The position numbers were made by a program, and so were the translations under genes. From NCBI GenBank assembly GCA_023451825.1, contig JAEXYA010000023.1, forward strand, positions 20,655 through 84,654: DNA of 64,000 nucleotides, read 5' to 3'. The notes beneath the pieces were generated by a model, which did no database searches, had not been told where the DNA came from, and was given only the letters and a program-made list of their open reading frames with translations. Source of the stretch: Pseudomonadota bacterium. Lineage in GTDB: Bacteria; Pseudomonadota; Alphaproteobacteria; Rhizobiales; Xanthobacteraceae. Below, piece after piece: positions 24,665 through 33,845 of the stretch. Positions within the stretch are counted from its first letter, which is position 1, and the number at the start of each line of letters is the position of its first letter.

Positions 24665-26431
24665 ATGGACTATCTCTCCGGATATGCGCACCGCCCTTTC
24701 GCTTTTGTGATGCGGTACATCAGGATGCGAGCTCTCTCGCATTCCATCATTTTTATTGCGATCCTCGGCGCTGTCGCCTGCTCCGTCGGCACGCAATACG
24801 GCATCAAAAATCTTGTCGATGGCCTGTCTGCCGGCCCGGCCAATGCTGGAACCTTGATCTGGTGGGCCTTCGGCATCCTGATCGCATTGATCACGGCGGA
24901 CATGTTCCTGTGGCGCGTGGCGGGTTGGATCGCGAGCTACACATTCGTCAATGTCACGGGTGACTTAAGGCGCGACATCTTCCGCCATCTGACCGGCCAC
25001 GCACCGAACTACTTTACGGACCGTCTGCCAGGCATGCTGACCAGCCGGATCACGGCGACGTCGAATGCGGTCTTCACCATTGAGAATATGTTCATCTGGA
25101 ATGTGATGCCGCCGATCGTGGCAACATTCGCTGCGATCCTGTTGATTGGAACCGTGAGCCTGCCGATGGCCGCGGGGCTCACGGTGGTCGCTGGCGCAAT
25201 TGTCATCCTGATGTTCAAGATGGCCGCTGCCGGCAAAAATCTGCACAATGATTTTGCGGACAAGGCAGCCTCTGTCGATGGCGAGATGGTCGATGTTGTC
25301 AACAATCTCCCGCTGGTCCGTGCCTTTTGCGGGTTGAATTTCGAACACAAGCGTTTCGACAATACCGTTGATCGCGAGCTGAACGCGCGCGGCCGCAGCC
25401 TTCGTTATCTTGAACGGCTCCGCGTCGTGCACGCGGCGATCACGGTGGTGCTGACCATCGGCCTGCTTGGATGGGCCATCATGCTATGGCAGCGTGGTGG
25501 GGCATCGACGGGCGAAGTGGTGCTGATCTGTACGCTGGGTATTTCCATCCTGCATGCCACGCGTGATCTCGCTGTGGCTTTGGTCGATGTGACGCAGCAC
25601 ATTGCCCGTTTGTCAGAAGCGGTTGCCACGCTGCTGGTGCCGCATGAGTTGCGCGATCATCCGGAAGCGGAGCCGCTCGTGAAGTCGGGCGCAGCGATCG
25701 CATTCAACAATATCTCGTTCCAGTATCCCGGCGGCCACAAGGTTTTCGACAGCTTCACGCTGCGGCTCCATGCCGGTCAGCGGGTTGGTCTTGTGGGTCA
25801 ATCCGGCGGTGGCAAGTCGAGCCTGTTCGTGCTGCTCCAGCGCTTCTACGACGTGGGAGAAGGCAGCATCAGCATCGACGGCCAGGATATCTCGCGCGTC
25901 ACCCAGCAGAGCTTGCGCCATGCCATTTCCGTGGTGCCGCAGGATATCTCGCTGTTCCACCGCTCGATTCTCGAAAACATTCGATATGGTCGCCCGAATG
26001 CCACCGACGAGGAGGTGATGCGGGCCGCGATTGACGCGCGCTGCGATTTCATCGAGCAACTGCCCGAAGGTTTGAACACCATGGTGGGCGATCGCGGCGT
26101 GAAACTCTCGGGCGGTCAGCGGCAGCGTATCGCCATCGCGCGCGCCTTCCTCAAGGACGCACCCATCCTGCTGCTTGATGAAGCCACCGCGGCGCTCGAC
26201 AGCGAGTCGGAAGAGGCGATCCGCGAGGCTCTGGCGCGCCTGATGCGCGGGCGCACGGTGATTGCCATCGCGCATCGCCTTGCAACACTGCGCAATTTCG
26301 ACCGTGTCGTCGTGCTGCGCAGCGGAAAGATCATCGAGGATGGCAAGCCCGACATCCTGATGCAGGGGGAAGGCCCGTATCGCGAGCTCGTCACGCAGGA
26401 AATGAGTCGATTGGCGGCACACGCCGCCTGA
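24665..26431 (+). CDS. ABC exporter, fused transmembrane and ATPase domains
   Basis: 588 residues from MDYLSGYAHRPFAFVMRYIR. About six membrane helices occupy residues 20-310, followed by an ATPase domain: Walker A GQSGGGKSS near residue 377, Q-loop VVPQDISLFHRSI, signature LSGGQRQRIAIARAFLKDA near residue 481, Walker B ILLLDEATAALDSES and the H-loop AIAHRLATL. All catalytic residues are present. It is a half-transporter that must dimerise. Relatives export lipid-linked or cyclic glucans, lipid A or peptides. Between a GT4 gene and a debranching-type glucosidase, an exported glycan or glycolipid is a reasonable guess, not proof. Confidence 0.93.
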   Translation: MDYLSGYAHRPFAFVMRYIRMRALSHSIIFIAILGAVACSVGTQYGIKNLVDGLSAGPANAGTLIWWAFGILIALITADMFLWRVAGWIASYTFVNVTGDLRRDIFRHLTGHAPNYFTDRLPGMLTSRITATSNAVFTIENMFIWNVMPPIVATFAAILLIGTVSLPMAAGLTVVAGAIVILMFKMAAAGKNLHNDFADKAASVDGEMVDVVNNLPLVRAFCGLNFEHKRFDNTVDRELNARGRSLRYLERLRVVHAAITVVLTIGLLGWAIMLWQRGGASTGEVVLICTLGISILHATRDLAVALVDVTQHIARLSEAVATLLVPHELRDHPEAEPLVKSGAAIAFNNISFQYPGGHKVFDSFTLRLHAGQRVGLVGQSGGGKSSLFVLLQRFYDVGEGSISIDGQDISRVTQQSLRHAISVVPQDISLFHRSILENIRYGRPNATDEEVMRAAIDARCDFIEQLPEGLNTMVGDRGVKLSGGQRQRIAIARAFLKDAPILLLDEATAALDSESEEAIREALARLMRGRTVIAIAHRLATLRNFDRVVVLRSGKIIEDGKPDILMQGEGPYRELVTQEMSRLAAHAA

Positions 26432-26503
26432 CGACTCAGCTAGTCTGCACGATGCGTTCTTGCATGCGTATCGCCATGTCCATTCAACTGGCCGAGGTCA
26501 TCC

Positions 26504-28708
26504 ATGCCTGCCAAAGCTGCTGCTGCCGCCACCCGCGAGGCGCTCGCGGATCAAAAAGTCGTCGAGTCGCCGTTCTACATTCCGATGACGGGGCCGGCGT
26601 CGCGACCGCGACGTGCGCTGAAACACGATGACACATTTGCCGTGCTCGACAGCCACGGCGACATTGGAGCGTCCGCTGGCGGCCCGGACGGGCTGTTCAA
26701 CAAGGACACCCGATACCTCGCGCGGCTCGAACTCGCGCTGAATGACGTTCAGCCGCTTCTGCTCGGTTCGAACCTGCGCGACGACAATTCTTCACTCACG
26801 ATCGATCTGACCAATCCGGACATCTACCGCAACGGCCGGATCATTTTGCAGAAGGACATGCTGCATGTCGTACGCACGGTCTTTTTGTGGCGCGGCGCGG
26901 CCTATCAACGCATCGGCCTGCAAAATCATGGCAATGAACGCGCCAGTTTCGACCTGACGCTATCGTTCGACAACGACTTTGCCGATTTGTTCGAGGTTCG
27001 CGGCGAGCAGCGAAAACATCGCGGGATAGCGACCAGCCGCCTGATCGATCCCAGCCACGTGGCGCTCGAATATACCGGCCTCGACGGAAAGCCGCTGCGG
27101 ACGATGATGTATTTTGATCCACGCCCGACGCAGTTGTCGGCCAACAAGGCGAGCTACCATTTCGATCTCGGCCCGCAGGAGGTGACCTCGCTTTTCGTCG
27201 CAGCCAGCTGCAATGTCGAGGTCGATCACAAGCCCGTGCCGTTCCTGCGTGGTCTGCTGGCGCATCGTCGCGAGATGCGCAATTTCAGCAAGGGGGCGAC
27301 CACCATCGAGACCTCGAACGACATCTTCAACGAGGTGTTGTGTCAGGCCATGGGTGATCTCAACATCCTCATGACCAATACCCCACAGGGCCGATACCCC
27401 TATGCGGGCATTCCTTGGTACTCGACGACATTCGGCCGAGACGGTCTGATCACGGCGTTGCAGATGCTGTGGATCGATCCGCGGGTGGCAAAGGGGGTGC
27501 TGTCGCGCCTTGCTGCGTTCCAGGCCAAGGAGGTCGATCCTCTCAACGATGCGGAGCCCGGCAAGATCCTGCATGAAATGCGCGGCGGCGAAATGGCGGC
27601 GCTACGCGAGGTCCCGTTCGCGCAATATTATGGAAGCGTGGATTCGACGCCGCTGTTCGTTCTGCTCGCTGGCCTCTATGTGGAGCGCACCGGCGATGAA
27701 GAAACTCTGCGCGAGCTATGGCCCGCGATCGAGGCAGGGCTGAAATGGATCGATGGTCCCGGCGATCCCGATGGCGATGGTTTCGTCGAATATCAGCGTG
27801 CCACCGAGCAAGGTTTGCAGAACCAGGGCTGGAAGGACTCGTATGATGCGATCTTCCATGCGGACGGCAAGCTAGCCGAGGGCAATATCGCGCTCGCCGA
27901 AGTTCAGGGTTATGTCTATGCCGCCAAGCATCTCGCGGCGCGAATGGCATTGCGGCTCGAGATGGCGGAGCGCGCCGAGCAGCTCGAAGCCGAAGCCCGG
28001 CAACTGGCCGATCGGTTCGAAGCTGCGTTCTGGTGCGAAGAAATCGGCACTTATGCGCTGGCGCTGGATGGGGCCAAGCTGCCTTGCGTCGTTCGATCCT
28101 CGAATGCCGGCCAATTGCTGTTCACCGGCATCGTGCGCGAGGAGCGTGCACGCATGGTTGCGGCGGATATGATGCGGCCGCATTTTTTCACGGGCTGGGG
28201 CATCCGCACCATCGCGCGCGGCGAAGCTCGCTACAATCCCATGTCCTATCACGACGGCTCGATCTGGCCGCATGACAACGCGCTGATCGCGCTCGGTCTT
28301 GCGCGCTACGGCCTGAAGCATTCGGTCGAAGCCGTGTTCAAGGGATTGTTCGACACGGCCTCCTATATGGATCTGCGTCGGCTTCCAGAGTTGTTCTGTG
28401 GCTTCCAGCGCGAGAAACGCCGCGGGCCAACGCTCTATCCGGTAGCCTGCGCGCCGCAGGCCTGGGCCAGCGCGACGCCGTTCACGCTTCTGGAAGCGGC
28501 GCTCGGCATCGAATTCGACATCGCCCGTGGCGAGATACGCTTCCGCGATCCGCGATTGCCCTCGTTTCTTCAGCACGTGATTTTGCGCGATGTCCGGCTC
28601 GGCGAGTCCAGCGTCGATCTCTGTCTGCGCAAGCACAATGAGGACGTGTCGCTGGAAGTGCTCCGTAGTCGCGGCCAGATCCGCGTTTCGATCGTGCTGA
28701 CGCATTGA
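26504..28708 (+). CDS. Amylo-alpha-1,6-glucosidase / glycogen-debranching-type protein
   Basis: 734 residues. The N-terminal GDE_N-type domain (FYIPMTGPASRPRRALKHDD, GGPDGLFNKDTRYLARLEL) runs to about residue 260. The C-terminal (alpha/alpha)6 GDE_C catalytic domain has RYPYAGIPWYSTTFGRDGLI with the Asp of FGRDG near residue 312, EPGKILHEMRGGE and YYGSVDSTPLFVLLA, then PMSYHDGSIWPHDNALIALG. The family hydrolyses alpha-1,6 branch points or related linkages. There is no glg synthesis operon here; the neighbours are a GT4 transferase and an ABC exporter, suggesting a role in a stress-related glucan. It is 72 bases after the ABC gene and probably in the same operon. No signal peptide is seen. Confidence 0.9.
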   Translation: MPAKAAAAATREALADQKVVESPFYIPMTGPASRPRRALKHDDTFAVLDSHGDIGASAGGPDGLFNKDTRYLARLELALNDVQPLLLGSNLRDDNSSLTIDLTNPDIYRNGRIILQKDMLHVVRTVFLWRGAAYQRIGLQNHGNERASFDLTLSFDNDFADLFEVRGEQRKHRGIATSRLIDPSHVALEYTGLDGKPLRTMMYFDPRPTQLSANKASYHFDLGPQEVTSLFVAASCNVEVDHKPVPFLRGLLAHRREMRNFSKGATTIETSNDIFNEVLCQAMGDLNILMTNTPQGRYPYAGIPWYSTTFGRDGLITALQMLWIDPRVAKGVLSRLAAFQAKEVDPLNDAEPGKILHEMRGGEMAALREVPFAQYYGSVDSTPLFVLLAGLYVERTGDEETLRELWPAIEAGLKWIDGPGDPDGDGFVEYQRATEQGLQNQGWKDSYDAIFHADGKLAEGNIALAEVQGYVYAAKHLAARMALRLEMAERAEQLEAEARQLADRFEAAFWCEEIGTYALALDGAKLPCVVRSSNAGQLLFTGIVREERARMVAADMMRPHFFTGWGIRTIARGEARYNPMSYHDGSIWPHDNALIALGLARYGLKHSVEAVFKGLFDTASYMDLRRLPELFCGFQREKRRGPTLYPVACAPQAWASATPFTLLEAALGIEFDIARGEIRFRDPRLPSFLQHVILRDVRLGESSVDLCLRKHNEDVSLEVLRSRGQIRVSIVLTH

Positions 28709-28758
28709 TGCGTCGCTGTCGCATTCGGCGGCAGCGGCAAGTTGAGTGAGGAATTTTC

Positions 28759-29445
28759 ATGCCCGCAATCCGTCTCGTCGCCGGAATGCTTGCCTTAGTG
28801 GTGGTCAATGCCGAGGCTTTCGCGGCAGATGCACCCGCGACGCCAGCTGCGCCGGAGACTAAATCGGCGCAGACCGTGCAACCAGAGTCTGCTCCGGCTC
28901 CCAAGCCGGCGGAAATCGTGCCCTCACAGCCGGCTGCGCCACCGGCCCCGTCCTCGCCGGCAACTCCGCCACCGCCCGCACAAGCTGCGGTGCCACCTGC
29001 GACGACTGAGCCTGTGAAGCCCGCCTCTGCGCCGAAAGGCGATGCTGCCCCCGCAACAATGCCACCTGCGGCAAAGCCTCCTTCGGTTACGGTGATCGAT
29101 ACGTTCGACGCGAAGGGCATTCTCGGTCGCGATGTGCGCAGCCCCGCGAGCGAAAATATGGGTCGGATCGCCGATGTCATTGTTGACCGGGCGGGGCAGG
29201 TGCGCGGCGCGGTGATCGATTTCGGCGGGTTTCTCGGCGTCGGCCAGCGCAAGATCGTGGTCGATTGGGCTGCGCTGCATTTCTGGAATGTGGCCGACAA
29301 GACGGCGAGCATCACGCTCGATCTGACGCGCGAGCAGGTGCGTGCGGCCCCGGAATACAAGGACGACCAGCCGATGGTCGTGCTTGGTGCATCAGGCACG
29401 CTGACGCCGCTGAAATTCCCGCCCATCACCATGCAGGAGCGATAA
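28759..29445 (+). CDS. Exported PRC-barrel domain protein
   Basis: 228 residues. An N-terminal signal peptide (MPAIRLVAGMLALVVVNAEA, cleavage likely after AFA) is followed by a long Pro/Ala/Lys-rich linker to about residue 110, then a PRC-barrel domain: FDAKGILGRDVRSPASENMG, IADVIVDRAGQVRGAVIDFG and GVGQRKIVVDWAALHF. PRC-barrels bind proteins, RNA or photosynthetic-reaction-centre H surfaces; exported versions are common in rhizobia and unassigned. It sits 50 bases after the debranching enzyme gene. Its stop codon immediately precedes the TTG start of the next gene, and its last codons carry that gene's ribosome binding site, so they are translationally linked. Confidence 0.85.
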   Translation: MPAIRLVAGMLALVVVNAEAFAADAPATPAAPETKSAQTVQPESAPAPKPAEIVPSQPAAPPAPSSPATPPPPAQAAVPPATTEPVKPASAPKGDAAPATMPPAAKPPSVTVIDTFDAKGILGRDVRSPASENMGRIADVIVDRAGQVRGAVIDFGGFLGVGQRKIVVDWAALHFWNVADKTASITLDLTREQVRAAPEYKDDQPMVVLGASGTLTPLKFPPITMQER

Positions 29446-30789
29446 TTGGCCGTTCAGGCGACCACCCGTGCTCCCGACCGCTCCGGCTCCGAGACCGAGG
29501 CGGTGCCGGAGGTCGCGTGCGCGCCGGGAATTGCGCCGGAACCTGACGACAAGAATCCGGACCACCGGTCGCCCTCGCCTTCGAAGCAGAGTCTTCGCGG
29601 GCTCGATTGGTTCATCTTCTTCCTCGCCGATGTACAGACGGGCTTCGGTCCGTTCATTGCGGTCTATCTGACCACGCAGAAGTGGACCCAAGTCGAGATC
29701 GGCTTCGTGCTTTCGATTGGTGGCGTGGTTGCCTTGCTGGGGCAGATGCCCGGTGGCGCGCTCGTCGACGCGATCCGCTCGACGCGGCTGGTCGTCGGCG
29801 CCGCCATCGTCGCCATCGCCTGTTGTGCACTCGCTTATGCGGCAGCGCCGATCTTCCCGGTCGTGGTCACGGCTGCGACGGTGCATGCGATGGCGAGCTG
29901 CGTACTCGGCCCTGCCATCGCCGCCATGAGCCTGGGGCTGGTCGGGCCGATGCGCATTGGTGAGCGGCTTGGCCGCAATGCGCGCTTCGCGTCGCTCGGA
30001 AATGGCGTTGCGGCTGCGGTCATGGGCACGTGCGGCTATCTGTTGTCGAGCCGCTCGGTATTCATCGTCACCTTCTTGTTGGCGATTCCTGTTCTCTACG
30101 CGCTGTCGCGCATTCGTCATCAGGAAATCGATCCGGCGCGGGCTCATGGTCAATCGTCTGAGCAGGCCGAGAGCACCCCGACGTTCCGCTTCCGCGATCT
30201 CGTGCGCCAGAAGCCACTGCTGATTTTTGCCTGTGCCGTTCTGCTGCTTCAACTTGCCAATGCGGCGATGCTGCCGTTGATGGCTGGCGTCGTCACCACG
30301 CGGTCAGCGGATTGGGCGCCGGCCTTGATCGCTTTCTGCATCGTGGTGCCGCAAGCCTTTGTTGCTGCGACCTCGCCGACCGTCGGCCGCAAAGCTCAGC
30401 AATGGGGGCGTCGGCCATTATTGCTGGCGGGATTTACGGCGCTTACGATCCGCGGCTTGCTGTTCTCGGTGGTGACCGATCCGTTTGCGCTGGTCGCCGT
30501 GCAGATCTTCGACGGCATCACCGCGGCCGTATTCGCCGTGATGATCCCGCTGATCGTCTCCGACATCACCTTCGGACGCGGCCGCTTCAGTCTCGCGCAG
30601 GGGATCGTCGGCACGGCGACAGGCATAGGCGCCTCCCTCAGCACCGTCACCGCTGGCTATGTGGCCGACAAGCTCGGAGCACCTGTGGCCTTTGTCGGCT
30701 TGTCCTGCGTCGCTGCACTTGGCTTCCTGCTCATCCTGCTGGTGATGCCGGAGACCAAGCGCGATCATGCCGAGACGGATCGAGCTTAA
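29446..30789 (+). CDS. MFS transporter with TTG start
   Basis: 447 residues from a TTG at 29446. The start is supported by AGGAG (29435-29439) six bases ahead, inside the preceding PRC-barrel gene whose TAA ends at 29445. A 45-residue hydrophilic N-terminus precedes about 12 membrane helices, beginning LDWFIFFLADVQTGFGPFI. Loop 2/3 reads GGALVDAIRSTR, a weak version of the MFS motif. A central charged loop (HQEIDPARAHGQSSEQAES) follows helix 6. The substrate is unknown. The stop overlaps the stop of the converging aminotransferase gene by four bases. Confidence 0.87.
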   Translation: MAVQATTRAPDRSGSETEAVPEVACAPGIAPEPDDKNPDHRSPSPSKQSLRGLDWFIFFLADVQTGFGPFIAVYLTTQKWTQVEIGFVLSIGGVVALLGQMPGGALVDAIRSTRLVVGAAIVAIACCALAYAAAPIFPVVVTAATVHAMASCVLGPAIAAMSLGLVGPMRIGERLGRNARFASLGNGVAAAVMGTCGYLLSSRSVFIVTFLLAIPVLYALSRIRHQEIDPARAHGQSSEQAESTPTFRFRDLVRQKPLLIFACAVLLLQLANAAMLPLMAGVVTTRSADWAPALIAFCIVVPQAFVAATSPTVGRKAQQWGRRPLLLAGFTALTIRGLLFSVVTDPFALVAVQIFDGITAAVFAVMIPLIVSDITFGRGRFSLAQGIVGTATGIGASLSTVTAGYVADKLGAPVAFVGLSCVAALGFLLILLVMPETKRDHAETDRA

Positions 30790-31964
30790 GGCTTGACGCT
30801 CTCGCCGAGATAATTGACCGCCGCCGTGATGCCGCCCTTGCCGTGCGGAATCCCCAACGCCTGTAATCCCATCTCGACGACACTCAGCGTGCCCAGGATC
30901 ATCGGCGCGTTGACGTGGCCCATATGGGCGATGCGGAATGCCTTGCCATTGAGGTCGCCGATCCCGACGCCAAGGATGACGCCGCATTTCTCGCGGCAGT
31001 AAGCGAGCAGCGGTGCCGGATTAGCCAACTTGATCGTCGTGACCGTATCGGCGCGTTCCTTCGGCTCGGTGATGTTGAAACTTAGCACACCGCCTTCCGC
31101 CCACACGGCCACAGCGCGTCGGACGGCCTCGGCTAGCAGGCGGTGGCGCTGGAAGACATTGTCCAGTCTCTCGTCGAATATCATGTTCAACGCCTGGCGC
31201 TGGGCAAACATCAGATGCACCGGCGCTGTACCGGAATGCTTTTGATAGTGCTCATTGCCGTCACGCTCGGTCCAGTCGAAATAGGGCGTGCGGAGATTGG
31301 CTGACTTGTGCACCTCGCGCGCGCGGTCGCTCGCCGCGACAAAGCCGAGACCCGGTGGCGTCATCAGGCCTTTCTGAGAAGCCGACATGGCGACATCGAT
31401 GCCCCATGCATCCATCTCGAACGGCATGCAGCCCAATGATGCGACGGCGTCGACCATGAACAGGGCGGGATGACCCGCCGCCTTGATCGCCCTGCTGATG
31501 GCTTCAATGTCGTTATAGGCGCCGGAGGCCGTATCGATCTGCACGGCAAGCACGGCCTTGATCTTGTGCTCGGTATCCTGGCGCAGCGTTGCCTCGACTT
31601 CGGCCGGGCGGATCGCGCGATTCCAGTCGCCTTTCAGGCTCTGGACCTCGACGCCCATCAGGCGCGCGGCATTGCCCCAACCCACCGCAAAGCGGCCGCT
31701 TTCCAGCACCAGGATCTTGTCGCCGCGTGACAGGATATTGGTAAGCCTTGCCTCCCAGGTCCCATGGCCATTGGCGATGTAGATATAGGTCTTGCCCTTG
31801 GTGGCAAAGACGGTGCGGAGATCATCCAGCAGCCCGTAAGTGAGCTGCACCATGGCGTCGGAATAGATGTCCAGCGGCGGGCGATGCATTGCCCGGAGCA
31901 CTTCATCTGGCATCGTGGTGGGGCCGGGGATGGCGAGGAATTCACGACCTGCACGAACGACCAT
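30786..31964 (-). CDS. Class V aminotransferase (serine-glyoxylate / alanine-glyoxylate type)
   Basis: 392 residues, fold type I PLP enzyme. The start VVRAGREFLAIPGPTTMPDEV matches the N-terminus of the AGT/SGA group (FLxxPGPT). IANGHGTWEARLTNIL and LFMVDAVASLGCMPFEMDAW carry the PLP-contacting Asp, and MSASQKGLMTPPGLGFV carries the Schiff-base Lys. The C-terminal domain has FRIAHMGHVNAPMILGTL with the substrate-binding Arg. Relatives transfer amino groups from serine or alanine to glyoxylate in one-carbon or photorespiratory routes, or use phosphonates. No methylotrophy genes adjoin, so the substrate pair remains unproved. It converges on the MFS gene at 30789. Confidence 0.92.
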   Translation of the reverse strand: MVVRAGREFLAIPGPTTMPDEVLRAMHRPPLDIYSDAMVQLTYGLLDDLRTVFATKGKTYIYIANGHGTWEARLTNILSRGDKILVLESGRFAVGWGNAARLMGVEVQSLKGDWNRAIRPAEVEATLRQDTEHKIKAVLAVQIDTASGAYNDIEAISRAIKAAGHPALFMVDAVASLGCMPFEMDAWGIDVAMSASQKGLMTPPGLGFVAASDRAREVHKSANLRTPYFDWTERDGNEHYQKHSGTAPVHLMFAQRQALNMIFDERLDNVFQRHRLLAEAVRRAVAVWAEGGVLSFNITEPKERADTVTTIKLANPAPLLAYCREKCGVILGVGIGDLNGKAFRIAHMGHVNAPMILGTLSVVEMGLQALGIPHGKGGITAAVNYLGESVKP

Positions 31965-31990
31965 GGGATGTCCTTGTGGTTTTCATTCTT

Positions 31991-32075
31991 GTAGCCCGGA
32001 TGGCGCGAAGCGCAATCCTCGGACGAGCGTTTCAGTCGAGACGACGGCGCCTGGATTTCGCTCTGCCCAGGATAC
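31991..32075. repeat. Intergenic repeat (family E, divergent copy)
   Basis: Starts GTAGCCCGGATGGCGCGAAG and ends GCCCAGGATAC. It shares the GTAGCC...GGATGG ends, the central GCGTTTCAG and overall length with the two family E copies at 55675-55764 and 56476-56565 but is less regular. It fills the gap upstream of the aminotransferase and downstream of the LssY_C gene. Confidence 0.6.
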
Positions 32076-32080
32076 GGAAT

Positions 32081-32968
32081 TCAGTGTGTCGATGTCGGGC
32101 CGATCACATTGGCCACCGCGCGGAAAATCTGGTCCTTGATCTCGGTCGCGGCCGGGCTCGGGATGGTCTCTGGCGGCTCCGTACGCTTGGCGCAGCCAAC
32201 CACCAGGCGCTGGATCCAGATTTCGCCATCGGTGAAATAGAGATCGCCGCCGCCATTGCGCCCGGCAACGGTGGGGCCGACACCGGTGACTTGATACTTG
32301 GCTTCGACCATGCCGGCTTTTTCGAGATCGTTAGCAAGCAGCGCACGCTCGGCGTCGATATCGGCAGCGATGTGATGCGTGATGGCGCCGGTGTATCTGC
32401 TGACGCCGACGCTGCGATCGAAGGTGGCGTCGCCGAGCCAGACCGGGCGATCTTCCTGGCCCTTATCGAGCACCAACCACAGCCTGACATGATGACGTTG
32501 ATCGGGGCTGGTGCCGGACGGTTTCTCAAAAGCGAGATCTTCGCGGCGACCGAGATAAACGAGCGGCGACACTGGTGCATTGTGATAGGGGCGATCGAGC
32601 AACACGCTGCCGATGATCTCCAGCGAGGACTTCAGCGTCACCGGATCGGCTGGGTACCAGCCAGCCGCATGCATGGCGCAAATAACGTCCTTCTTGTCGC
32701 CGATCAGTCCGACATTGATGGGATCGCCGGGAATGCCTTGCGGCGTCATCGTCGTCATCGGCATGCCGGCCAGCGACTTCTGATGCTCGTAATGCGTCCA
32801 GAGTTCAGGCAGCAGCAGATACGCAATGCCACCATAGATGATGGTGGCAAGCAGTGTCAGCCGCAGCGCGCGATAGGTGCGGCTGCGGCGCTGCTGCTCT
32901 GCTATGGGATGGCTGTCCGGCTGGTCCAAGATCTCGCCCACGGGGGAATCGCGGGCGGACCCTGCCAC
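32081..32968 (-). CDS. LssY C-terminal domain membrane protein
   Basis: 295 residues. A single membrane helix (LRLTLLATIIYGGIAYLLLP, about residues 36-55) follows a basic N-terminus; the rest is outside or in the periplasm. The segment DPINVGLIGDKKDVICAMHA, AGWYPADPVTLKSSLEI, RPYHNAPVSPLVYLGRREDL and RHHVRLWLVL matches the conserved core of the LssY_C domain, first named from a Legionella type I secretion locus. No secretion genes are nearby here. Biochemical function is unknown. It lies 34 bases downstream of the nuclease gene on the same strand and may be co-transcribed with it. Confidence 0.8.
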   Translation of the reverse strand: MAGSARDSPVGEILDQPDSHPIAEQQRRSRTYRALRLTLLATIIYGGIAYLLLPELWTHYEHQKSLAGMPMTTMTPQGIPGDPINVGLIGDKKDVICAMHAAGWYPADPVTLKSSLEIIGSVLLDRPYHNAPVSPLVYLGRREDLAFEKPSGTSPDQRHHVRLWLVLDKGQEDRPVWLGDATFDRSVGVSRYTGAITHHIAADIDAERALLANDLEKAGMVEAKYQVTGVGPTVAGRNGGGDLYFTDGEIWIQRLVVGCAKRTEPPETIPSPAATEIKDQIFRAVANVIGPTSTH

Positions 32969-33002
32969 GTCGGCGCCGCGATGTCATCGCCAAGCCGCCG
33001 GA

Positions 33003-33734
33003 TCAGCGGCGCGTCTCGCGACAACCGGCAGCTTCAGCCTCTTCTTTAGAGCAAAACCAGCGCGTGCCCTTGCTAACCCGCATCTTGATCTTGGCATACC
33101 AGCGGCTCTCCGGCGTGTGGTAGATGCAGACGCCGGCGCGATTGACATTTCCCTTGATCCGGCAGGCAGCGGAGGGGGCCTTGGCGCCCGAAGCGGATGC
33201 GAACAGGATAGGGAGCGTTTCATGCGTCGGCTTGATGGCGCCGAGCGAACCGGCCTTCTTGTTGCGGACGCGCCATTCCCAGGGCGCGACGAAGGCGCCG
33301 GTCCAAAGCCCGACCTGAGCCTCACGAGCGGCTTTTTCGTCCGCATCATAGGCGCGTGAGAAGCGGACATAGGACAGTGCCCAGCCACTCTTCACGAGCC
33401 ATTGTGCAACATCTTCGCCGTCTGCCTCGCATTTGGCGACGGTGCGGCCGAACCGGTCGGTGCGCTGTGTACGGCAAGTCCAGGTCTTGTCGCTGGTCCG
33501 CGCCACGAGTGCATCATGCGCGGCAACGCCGCAATTCCAGCGTTCGCCATTGGCGTTGAGACAGAGTTGATCGAGGCCGGGTGCATCCGAGCCTGCGAGG
33601 CGGATGCGCGTACTGCCGATCATGACCTGGTTGGCATCGCGGATCTTTGGAACGCCAGTGACATCGGCAGCCTCTGCCATTGTCGGCAGGCTGAAAATGA
33701 GAAGAGCGAGGCAAAGCAGGCGGGACATGCGCAT
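33003..33734 (-). CDS. Secreted thermonuclease-family (SNase-like) protein
   Basis: 243 residues from MRMSRLLCLALLIFSLPTMA, a clear signal peptide with cleavage likely after AEA; an upstream start would spoil it. The SNase OB-fold is indicated by TRIRLAGSDAPGLDQLC (Arg and Asp of the active site, about residues 43-59), RTDRFGRTVAKCEADGEDV (second Arg), and YDADEKAAREAQVGLWTGAF. Beyond residue 190 an additional Cys-rich C-terminal segment (CRIKGNVNRAGVCIYHTPES, RWFCSKEEAEAAGC) is often fused to these nucleases. It likely degrades nucleic acid in the periplasm or outside. It lies between the 575-residue gene and the LssY_C gene, all leftward. Confidence 0.85.
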   Translation of the reverse strand: MRMSRLLCLALLIFSLPTMAEAADVTGVPKIRDANQVMIGSTRIRLAGSDAPGLDQLCLNANGERWNCGVAAHDALVARTSDKTWTCRTQRTDRFGRTVAKCEADGEDVAQWLVKSGWALSYVRFSRAYDADEKAAREAQVGLWTGAFVAPWEWRVRNKKAGSLGAIKPTHETLPILFASASGAKAPSAACRIKGNVNRAGVCIYHTPESRWYAKIKMRVSKGTRWFCSKEEAEAAGCRETRR

Positions 33735-33845
33735 AGAGCCTTGAATTACAGGATCGTGACGATAATCGGAGGAGAGTGCCGTCATTTCGTCGCAGATGCC
33801 AGTGCGCGATGGATAGATTGTCTCAACTCCGCGCGAGTGACGCGA

